Origin: Streptomyces atratus
GTDB taxonomy: Bacteria; Actinomycetota; Actinomycetes; Streptomycetales; Streptomycetaceae
Assembly (NCBI RefSeq): GCF_900119365.1
Contig: NZ_FPJO01000013.1
Span: 1-64,000 of the forward strand
DNA length: 64,000 nucleotides
Direction: 5' to 3'
Part shown: in pieces, positions 8,194 through 14,673 of the stretch
How the letters are laid out: each line of letters opens with the position of its first letter
Numbering within the stretch: position 1 is the first letter of the stretch
Position numbers and translations under genes: made by a program
Notes under the pieces: model-generated
Database searches by the model: none
Seen by the model: only the letters and a program-made list of their open reading frames with translations
Told to the model about the DNA's origin: nothing

Positions 8194-9627
8194 CTACGCG
8201 GCTTCCTTGGCCGCCGCTTCCCCGGGAACCGAAGCCTTACCGGCCATGCTCCCATTCCCGTGCTCGGTGCCGACAGGGCTCGCGTCGGACACCGTCCGCT
8301 TGCGCATGCCCGCCCACTCCCGGTTCAGGGCCGGCACACCGATGGCGACGAGGTAGAGCCCGCCCACGATCCACAGCGCGCCCGAGGTGCCCGCCACCGT
8401 CACCAGTCCCGCGCCCAGCAGTCCGCCGAAGGGGATGCCCGCCCAGGTGACGGCCTGAGCCAGCGTCTTGACCCGTCCCAGCAGCGGAGTGGGGATCAGT
8501 TCGTACGTCACGGCCCCCACGATCGGATTGACGAAGCCTGAGCCCAGGCCACCCACCGCCAGCACCACCAGCACCAGCCACAGGGGCGCCCCCGTGGCCA
8601 TGGCCACGAAGCGCGGGACGCCGCCCAGCGTGAAGCCGATCAGATAGACGGTACGCCGGGGCAGCCGCTCGGCCACTCCCGCGGCCACGAGCGCGGCGAC
8701 GATCGATGTCGCGGCGAAGACACTGACCACCAGGCCAATGGCTCCCGCACCGTTGCCCGTCTCCTTCGCCCAGACCGGCAGCAGCACGGACATGAACGCC
8801 TGGTCGAGCAGGTTGGTCACGGCGAGCATGCACACGATGGACCGCAGCAGCTTGGCGTCGCGCAGGAACACGGCGCCCTGACGCAGCCGCGAGAGATAGC
8901 CCTCGGCCTCCTCGACCGGCGTCTCGTGCGGCTCGGGCACCGGGTCGCTGAGGGTGGTGGAGACGATCAGCGCCGACACACCGAACAGGCAGGCGGTGAT
9001 CCACAGGGCGTAAAGGCTGCCGAAGGAGGCGACGACCACACCGGCGACGGCCGGTCCGATGGTCGTCGCGGTCCGTTCGACCGCCGCCGACAGACCGGTC
9101 CCCCGTTCCAGCGGCACCCGGGCCGCGCGGGTGGCCGCGGGCACGAAGAGCCCCTTGGCCCCGTTGGCCGGGCCGTCCGCCGCGCCGACCACGGCCAGCA
9201 GCCCCAGCAGCAGACCGAAGGACAGGTGTCCCGTCAGGTAGAGCAACGGGGCGGTGGCCGTCGCGATGGTGGAGGCCAGGTCGCCGGCCACGCTGATGCG
9301 CTTGGGGCCGACCCGGTCGATGATCGGCCCCGCCAGCGCCTGGGCCACCACGTAGGGGACTATCTGAAAGAAAGCGACCAGACCCGTCTTGCCGACGCTG
9401 CCGGTCGTCGTCAGGACGAACCAGGGCAGGGCGATCGAGAGCACCCGATTGGCCGACAGGGAAGCCGCGTTGGCCGACAGCATGCCGACCAGTCCGCGCA
9501 GGACCCGGGGCCCGCCCTCCGGGGCGTCCGGGGCGTCCGGGGCGTCCGGGGCGTCCGGGGCGTCCGGAGATGGTTTGCGTGTGCCACTGTCCGCCGCTTG
9601 CTGGGCGGCCGCGTGCCGAGAGGTCAT
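8194..9627 (-). CDS. MFS transporter
   Basis: A 477-residue integral membrane protein with about 12 hydrophobic segments, of the DHA-like drug/proton antiporter type (NRPS-product exporter family). The loop after TM2 reads GPIIDRVGPKR, matching the MFS motif-A region. The N-terminal 35 or so residues are hydrophilic and include a low-complexity (Asp-Ala-Pro) x5 run. I chose ATG at 9627 because a GGAG ribosome site sits inside the last codons of the upstream regulator and the gap is only 5 bp; longer extensions upstream are Arg-rich shadow sequence. It lies between an ArsR-type regulator and the NRPS genes on the same strand, so export of or self-resistance to the peptide is the likely role. 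Confidence 0.92.
   Translation of the reverse strand: MTSRHAAAQQAADSGTRKPSPDAPDAPDAPDAPDAPEGGPRVLRGLVGMLSANAASLSANRVLSIALPWFVLTTTGSVGKTGLVAFFQIVPYVVAQALAGPIIDRVGPKRISVAGDLASTIATATAPLLYLTGHLSFGLLLGLLAVVGAADGPANGAKGLFVPAATRAARVPLERGTGLSAAVERTATTIGPAVAGVVVASFGSLYALWITACLFGVSALIVSTTLSDPVPEPHETPVEEAEGYLSRLRQGAVFLRDAKLLRSIVCMLAVTNLLDQAFMSVLLPVWAKETGNGAGAIGLVVSVFAATSIVAALVAAGVAERLPRRTVYLIGFTLGGVPRFVAMATGAPLWLVLVVLAVGGLGSGFVNPIVGAVTYELIPTPLLGRVKTLAQAVTWAGIPFGGLLGAGLVTVAGTSGALWIVGGLYLVAIGVPALNREWAGMRKRTVSDASPVGTEHGNGSMAGKASVPGEAAAKEAA
9521..9565. repeat. five tandem 9-bp units inside the MFS gene
   Basis: Five perfect GGGGCGTCC units encode (Asp-Ala-Pro)5 on the minus strand in the cytosolic N-terminal leader of the transporter. 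A unit is three codons, so copy-number slippage would change length without breaking the frame. Confidence 0.9.
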
Positions 9628-9632
9628 CTTTC

Positions 9633-10247
9633 TCACTCCGAGTCGGTGGGGTGGGAGACGTGCCGGTCTGCGCCGGTGGGGAACAACTGGAACTGGAAGG
9701 CGACTCGCGCCGCGCCCTCGGGCAGCGGCGAACCTGCCGGTTCGGGCGAGGAGTTGCGTCGGCGGAGCAGTTGGTGGATATCCGCCGACAGCTCTTCGGC
9801 CTCGGCCGGGGTGAGCGTGAGCACGTAGTCGCCGAAGTCCTGGGCGTCGCGCCACTCGGGCGACAGCGAGGTGGTCGCGTCGATGGCGGTCGTCATCGCG
9901 TCGGACCAGACCTGGCCGAGCGCCTGCAAATAGGCGGTGCCGAGACCGTCATCGCCCGCCAGCACCGAATCGTCCGGTACGACCGTGTTGACGTGCGCCG
10001 CCTGCCACCAGCGCTCACGGCGGCCGCCCCGGGACGGCGCCTCGACGATGAAGCCGTACTCGGCTAGCTGGCGCAGGTGATAGCTGGTCGCGCCGGTGTT
10101 CTGGTTCAACCGCCGGGCGAGCGTGGTGGCCGTGGCCGGCCCCTCCGTCCGCAGGACCGTCAGCATCCGCACCCGCAGCGGATGTGCGACACCCCGCAGG
10201 TTACGAGCGGTCAGTTGCACTTGGGAGGGCTGCTCAGGAGGTTCCAT
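9633..10247 (-). CDS. ArsR/helix-turn-helix-20 type transcriptional regulator
   Basis: A 204-residue DNA-binding protein. Residues about 12-85 form a winged helix: a RVRMLTVLRTEGPATATTLARRL helix region, then a recognition region around NTGATSYHLRQLAEYGFI and a basic wing (RGGRRERWW). No metal-binding Cys cluster is visible, so sensing is probably of something other than a metal. ATG at 10247 is preferred over an upstream TTG at 10268 because the TTG falls inside an 18-bp-arm inverted repeat that looks like the gene's own operator. The stop lies 5 bp before the MFS start, so regulator and transporter form an operon. It probably represses that operon until a ligand, perhaps the NRPS product, is present. 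Confidence 0.88.
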   Translation of the reverse strand: MEPPEQPSQVQLTARNLRGVAHPLRVRMLTVLRTEGPATATTLARRLNQNTGATSYHLRQLAEYGFIVEAPSRGGRRERWWQAAHVNTVVPDDSVLAGDDGLGTAYLQALGQVWSDAMTTAIDATTSLSPEWRDAQDFGDYVLTLTPAEAEELSADIHQLLRRRNSSPEPAGSPLPEGAARVAFQFQLFPTGADRHVSHPTDSE

Positions 10248-10265
10248 GAGGCCCAAGGTAGATGA

Positions 10266-10307
10266 CAAAGACTTCTGTGCACAGACTCCTGTGCACAGAA
10301 GTCTTTG
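10266..10307. promoter_or_regulatory. 18-bp-arm inverted repeat, likely ArsR-MFS operator
   Basis: A perfect inverted repeat with arms CAAAGACTTCTGTGCACA (10266-10283) and its exact complement (10290-10307), with a 6-bp spacer GACTCC. Each arm also carries the inner palindrome TGTGCACA. It lies 19-60 bp upstream of the ArsR-type start codon, where an autorepressor would block RNA polymerase. The double palindrome could seat two dimers. Confidence 0.8.
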
Positions 10308-10480
10308 CAGTCGAGGAGGTGGCTGAATTCCGGCGGTACGCGGACTGATACCAGCACCGACTCACGGCTGGACTCCGTACCGCCGGAGGGACCTCTTCCT
10401 GCTACGGCGCACGTAGAGGAACGGCAGCGCGTCGCGGTCGACCTCGGGGCGCCCGCCGGCCCCCATGGCGCCGCCTCCGC

Positions 10481-10717
10481 TCACGGGGTGCCTGGGCTCC
10501 CGGAACACAGCGCGTGGTCGATGAGGGCGCCGGCCGCGTTCGCCCGGTCCAGGATGCGCTCCAGGTCCCCAAACCCTTCCTCCCCGACACCCTCTGCGGC
10601 GAGGGCTCCCTGCAGCACCTAAAAGTCCACCACCGCGCACACGCCCGCGTCGAAGACGCGTATCCGGTGCGGCAAGACCACCGGCTTCGGCCGCTTCCCC
10701 TCCCGGCACTTCCACAT
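10481..10717 (-). pseudogene. small gene interrupted by an amber codon
   Basis: Starting at ATG 10717 after a GAGGTGGGCG ribosome-site-like sequence, one frame reads 78 codons with a single TAG at 10619-10621 and then continues plausibly (GDLERILDRANAAGALIDHALC). The protein before the stop is basic; the part after it looks helical. I do not recognise the family. It abuts the transposase ruin on its upstream side, so decay or an old insertion boundary is likely. The flanking 10308-10480 shows nothing else. Confidence 0.4.
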
Positions 10718-10735
10718 CGCCCACCTCACTGAGCC

Positions 10736-11432
10736 TTTGCCAACCTCACGCCATGCGTGATGGAGGACGAGAGCGGTCTGGACGATCGCGGTGATGCGGT
10801 TGGTGCTGCAGCGAAGCTTCCGTAGGGGTGGCCGACTCCCTGGTACGCCCTGTCCTCGCAGCACTTCGGCTCGGCCGCGGCGAGCGCGTCGGTGATCCCG
10901 CAGGTGCGTGCGGCGGTCAGGTCGTGGACAGACCCGGGCAGGGCGGGGGACGCCCGCAGCAGCCGACCGAACGGAACGGTGAGGACGTGGGCGTTCATGC
11001 CGTGGCGCTGTGTTTCCCGGAGCGGTACGGGGTGTCGGCGGCGATCCGGCCGATCGGCAGGAGGGTGCCGTCCGGGATCACGAACGCCTTGGTCCGGATG
11101 GTCTTCATCGCCTCGGTCGTGGTCGGGGCGAGGGCGGCCAGGACGTCGATGACCTCGCGTGTGCAGCGATGGACGGTCGCGATGCCGATGCGGAACCCGG
11201 CGGCGAGCCGGGCACAGGTATCGCCGCACCGCAGGTGAGCCAAGACGGGCAGGGCCTGCCGGTCTGCGGGCAGACGCCGCCGGCACGTCCCGGTCGCCCC
11301 CGGGCACACAGCTGAGCGCTCAGGCAGCGCAGGGTCCGGCTGGACAGACCAATCGACGACGGGTGGACAAACACGCGAAGCTCCTGGTGGGGCACGGTGG
11401 ACCTTGGTCGTGACACCTCCTGCCAGGAGCTT
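10736..11432 (-). pseudogene. IS5-family transposase, frameshifted remains
   Basis: Pieces of one transposase read in several minus-strand frames: an N-terminal SSIGLSSRTLRCLSAQL segment (about 11380), then LRCGDTCARLAAGFRIGIATVHR with MKTIRTKAFVIPDGTLLPI (11050-11260), then RHGMNAHVLTVPFGRLLRASPALPG and CEDRAYQGVGHPYG (10830-10990), and the C-terminal KLRCSTNRITAIVQTALVLHHA (about 10760-10830). This is the order of a DDE transposase of the IS5 group common in Streptomyces. At least three frame changes and an internal deletion near 10830 make it inactive. Terminal repeats were not identified. Confidence 0.8.
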
Positions 11433-11488
11433 CATCGCGTCGCAGAGCCCGCCCGACTGACGGACACCGCCGACAGGTCGGAATCAGC

Positions 11489-11734
11489 TCACTCCTCGCC
11501 CCCGATCGGAACCAGCCCAGACGTGCGTTCAGCGACGGTGAGTTCGACAGGCAGCCCGAAGGTCCTCCAGAGAAGGATGTCACCAACTGGCCGGACCGAG
11601 CACCCTGCGTCTTCACACAGCACGGTCATGTGTACAGCAAAGGAGTCCGGCTCCGAAGCGGCCCGAAGCCCACCCGCAAACAGCAGCCCGTCCATGGCGA
11701 GTTGTCGCCACTCATGGTTCCCGCTCTGCGACAT
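11489..11734 (-). CDS. hypothetical small protein
   Basis: A possible 81-residue protein (ATG 11734, alternative ATG 11692) ending at 11489, with codon use less GC-rich at third positions than neighbouring genes. It contains no motif I recognise; the middle is mildly hydrophobic. It sits between the transposase relic and the PIG-L gene in a 420-bp stretch with no stronger candidate, so it may equally be a fragment of a decayed gene. Confidence 0.3.
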   Translation of the reverse strand: MSQSGNHEWRQLAMDGLLFAGGLRAASEPDSFAVHMTVLCEDAGCSVRPVGDILLWRTFGLPVELTVAERTSGLVPIGGEE

Positions 11735-11854
11735 TCGGGCGTCGTGGACAGCCCGACTGCGGGCAGGAGACCCAGTACCGTGCCGGCCGCCACCCGACTG
11801 GCGAACTGTCCAGTCCACGCCGGCGTCAACACGGTAATGACGACACGCAGCGGA

Positions 11855-12688
11855 TCAGCGCAGTCCGGCGAAGAGATCGTTCTCGGGTACGGCCGCGCCG
11901 GTGGCGTCCTTGACACGTACGAAGGTCTCCATGCCCATCAACTCGCCGAATCTCTCCTTGCCCATCTTGAGGAAGAAGATGTTCTCGCCCTGACTGGCGT
12001 GCGCGGCCAGCGCATCGAACTTCTGACCGCTGAATGCGGTGGTGTCCACCCACGTGGTGATCTCATCGTCGGGCAGACCGATCTCGGCCATCGCGGCGGC
12101 CTCGGCAGGATCCGGTTCCGGCATGTCCTCATGAAACTCGCGCATGGTCTCCCCGAACCGCTGCATCATCGAGCGAGGCATCGTCGTCCAGTACACCTTC
12201 GGTGTCAGCGCGGTCATCTCCAGCGCCGCCATCGTGATGCGGTGGGCCTGAATGTGGTCGGGGTGGCCGTAGAAGCCGTTCTCGTCGTAGGTGACGACCA
12301 CATCGGGTCGGTAGTGACGCATGAGTTCCGCAAGTCGGGCAGCACCTTCCTCCACGGGGGTCTGCCAGAAGGATCCGGGGGCGCCATTGCTCGGCCAGCC
12401 GATCATCCCGGAGTCGGCATAGTCCAGCAGTTCCAGATCGCTGACCTTCAGGACGTCACAGCTCGCCTTGAGTTCTTGGCGGCGCATCAGGGCGACGGCC
12501 GCCGGATCGTGCCCGGGATCGCCCGGCTTGACGCCCCCCGGTCCGTCACCGCAACCGCCGTCGGTACATGTCACGAGAACCGTGCGGATGCCTTCCGCCG
12601 CGTACCGCGCGAGGACCCCTCCGGTTCCGGTGGCCTCGTCGTCGGGGTGGGCGTGTACTGCCATGAGCGTCAAGGGCCGGTCAATCAT
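11855..12688 (-). CDS. PIG-L family (LmbE-like) zinc deacetylase
   Basis: A 277-residue soluble enzyme of the LmbE/PIG-L fold. The zinc and catalytic motif AHPDDE is at residues 13-18, and a second metal-site His motif GHPDH follows near residue 140. The TCTDGGCGDG loop resembles MshB/Mca, the mycothiol GlcNAc-inositol deacetylase and S-conjugate amidase. Family members hydrolyse an N-acetyl or amide bond on a sugar-linked substrate in the cytosol. I cannot decide between mycothiol-conjugate detoxification and a secondary-metabolite deacetylase. ATG 12688 is fixed by a strong AGGAGG site nine bases upstream. It stands alone between two insertion-sequence remains. Confidence 0.88.
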   Translation of the reverse strand: MIDRPLTLMAVHAHPDDEATGTGGVLARYAAEGIRTVLVTCTDGGCGDGPGGVKPGDPGHDPAAVALMRRQELKASCDVLKVSDLELLDYADSGMIGWPSNGAPGSFWQTPVEEGAARLAELMRHYRPDVVVTYDENGFYGHPDHIQAHRITMAALEMTALTPKVYWTTMPRSMMQRFGETMREFHEDMPEPDPAEAAAMAEIGLPDDEITTWVDTTAFSGQKFDALAAHASQGENIFFLKMGKERFGELMGMETFVRVKDATGAAVPENDLFAGLR

Positions 12689-12983
12689 GAAACAGTCCTC
12701 CTGCAGAAATACGGGTTGGTCCGAGGGCGCGGCGGGCGCACCGCGCCCCTGGGGCCCGGATCCTGGCGGGGCGGACACCCTTGCAGTCTCCGTGTCTCCC
12801 CGCCCGTACGGCGCCGGTCCTCGGTCGATGCAACCGTGCCGACCGGACCGCTGTTCCCGGCGCAGCCAATTGGCCTGTCAGGCGTCGGAGTTTCGACGCG
12901 AACGCGGTACAGGCGCGACCTGCACGTCTCAGCGCCACGTCGAACCGCCCCGGGTTTGATGGAGATCATCAAGACCCGGAAGG

Positions 12984-13303
12984 ATGCCGATCACGGCTGC
13001 TCCCCGTAAGTACCCCGACGAACTGCGTGAACGCGCGACGCGTCTGGCCATCGAGGTCCGCAAGGACCCGGCCGGGCCGGAGCGATCAAGCGGATCGCCG
13101 ACCAGTTGGACGTGCACCCCGAGGCCCTGCGGGGCTGGGTGAAACGGGCCGAGACCGACGAGGGATTCGTGCCCGGGACTACCTCGGAGGCTGCCCGGAT
13201 CGCGGAGCTGGGGCGGGAGGTGAAGGAACTGCGGCGGGCGAACGCGATATTGAAGTCCGCCTCGGCTTTCTTCGCCGCGGAGCTGGACCGTCCACTGCGA
13301 TGA
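12984..13303 (+). pseudogene. IS3 OrfA (helix-turn-helix), frameshifted
   Basis: The start MPITAAPRKYPDELRERATR at 12984 is the usual N terminus of Streptomyces IS3 OrfA. The frame is lost around 13075-13085, within the KDPAG-IKRIADQLDVHPEALRGWV helix-turn-helix, and resumes to the stop at 13301-13303. The remainder carries the leucine-zipper-like ELGREVKELRRANAILKSA. OrfA normally pairs with OrfB to bind the IS ends; here no intact protein can be made. Confidence 0.85.
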
Positions 13304-14219
13304 AGATCGCCTACACCGACCAGTACAAGGAGACGTTCGGCGTCCAGCCGATCTGCGACGTCCTCGCCGAGACGGATGCGCCGATCGCGCCGAGCACCTG
13401 ATACGCTGCCCACACCCGTCCGCCGTCGGCCCGCAGCCTGCGCGACGAGCAACTCCCCCAGGAGATACGCCGGATCCACGCCGACAACTACGGTGTCTGC
13501 GGAGCCCGCAAGGTCCACGCCGCCCTGGTCCGCGAGGGAGTCGAGGTGGCCCGCTGCACGGTCGAACGCCTCATGCGTCAGGCGGGGCTTCGCGGCGTGA
13601 TCCGGGCCAAGGGCCCACGCACCACCCGCCCTGCTCCGGAGACCGACCGTCCGGCCGATCTGGTCGAGCGGCAGTTCACCGCAACTACCCCGAACCAGTT
13701 GTGGGTTGCCGACATCACCTACATCAGAACGTTCTCCGGCTGGGTCCACGCGGCCTTCGTCATCGATGTCTTCTCCCGCCTGGTCGTCGGCTGGCAGGTC
13801 GCCACCAGCTCTACACCGACCTCGCCCTTCACGCGCTGGAGATGGCGATCTGGCGCCGTCGGCACACCGGCGCCGACCTCACCGGCCTCACGCACCACTC
13901 CGACCGCGGCGTTCAATACCGTGCCATTCGCTACACCGAACGCCTCGCCGACGAGGCGGCCGTGGCCTCGGTCGGTTCCAAGGGCGACTCGTATGACAAC
14001 GCCCTCGCCGAGGCGTTCAACAGCCTCTTCAAGGCCGAACTGATCCGCAACAAGGGCCCCTGGACGTCCATCAACGACGTCGAGATCGCCGTCGCCGAGT
14101 ACATCGACTGGTTCAACCAGCGGCGCCTGCACGGCGAACTCGGTCACGTCACCCCCGCCGAGCACGAAGCCGCCCACTACGCGGCCCAACCCCCAGCATC
14201 ACTCCAGAAAACCAGCTAA
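13300..14219 (+). pseudogene. IS3 OrfB (DDE integrase domain), nonsense plus frameshift
   Basis: Begins with ATG 13300 overlapping the OrfA stop (ATGA). An in-frame TGA at 13399-13401 replaces a sense codon after APST, and a one-base loss near 13810 shifts the frame within VATS-YTDLALHALEMAIW. The catalytic triad is still recognisable across frames: WVADITYI, HHSDRGVQY and DNALAEAFN. It ends SLQKTS with TAA at 14217-14219, which is exactly where the MITE has inserted. Two independent lesions show the element cannot transpose itself. Confidence 0.88.
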
Positions 14220-14419
14220 GACCGACCGGCAATTGGGGAGTGGGTGAAGGAGCGGGGCTGGGTGCATGCAGCTGCAAGGCGGAGGATTGAGGCAACGCAA
14301 TGGGGTCTCCCCTGCTCGAGCGAAGCCGAGAGCTTGGGGAAGTTGTTGATTGACGACAACGCGGCAGATGTGCGTGCCCAGCCCCGCTCCTTCACCCACC
14401 CCCCAATTGCCGGTCGGTC
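14220..14419. mobile_element. 200-bp MITE with 43-bp terminal inverted repeats
   Basis: The left end 14220-14262 (GACCGACCGGCAATTGGGGA...) and right end 14377-14419 are reverse complements over 43 bp with one mismatch. The element is 200 bp and has no coding capacity. It is flanked on both sides by TAA (14217-14219 and 14420-14422), a 3-bp target duplication of TNA form. TNA duplications are typical of the IS1031 subgroup of IS5, so an IS5-type transposase in trans is the likely mover. One TAA is the stop codon of the IS3 OrfB. Confidence 0.9.
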
Positions 14420-14673
14420 TAACTCACTCTCCACGAAACCCGGGGCTTGACTCCACCGTCGCCCGTACGGTCTGCGCCTCGCTCGCCACGTCGCCGCCCG
14501 CCTGCGATGCGCTCGGAGGCCGTCGCGTGACAGTTCGACGGAGGACAAGTTCGCCATTCCGCCACGATCTTGCTCAAAGCCCTTCTAAGATCGCTGTCAA
14601 GGCGGTTCTCCGCATCTCTAGGTACTCCCTCACGAGCAGGGCATCAGGCCCTTCTAAACGCTGAGAGCAGGAG

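Larger units (their letters stand above)
12941..14452 (+). mobile_element. IS3-family insertion sequence, inactive, carrying a nested MITE
   Basis: About 1.5 kb bounded by imperfect terminal repeats sharing GCCCCGGGTTT followed by TGGAGA: left near 12946-12967, right near 14426-14447 in reverse orientation. Inside are IS3-type OrfA and OrfB reading frames, both broken, and a 200-bp MITE between OrfB and the right end. The exact outer ends are uncertain by a few bases and I did not find a convincing target duplication. Confidence 0.8.

Noticed and set aside
1109..8356. 2,415-residue open frame antisense to the NRPS
   Set aside because: A high-GC shadow: Arg/Gly/His-rich composition, no domains, and fully overlapping a well-supported synthetase with all catalytic motifs.
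8194..9855. Longer MFS gene starting at 9855
   Set aside because: The extra 76 residues are Arg-rich and overlap the ArsR-type gene; ATG 9627 has a ribosome site and normal spacing.
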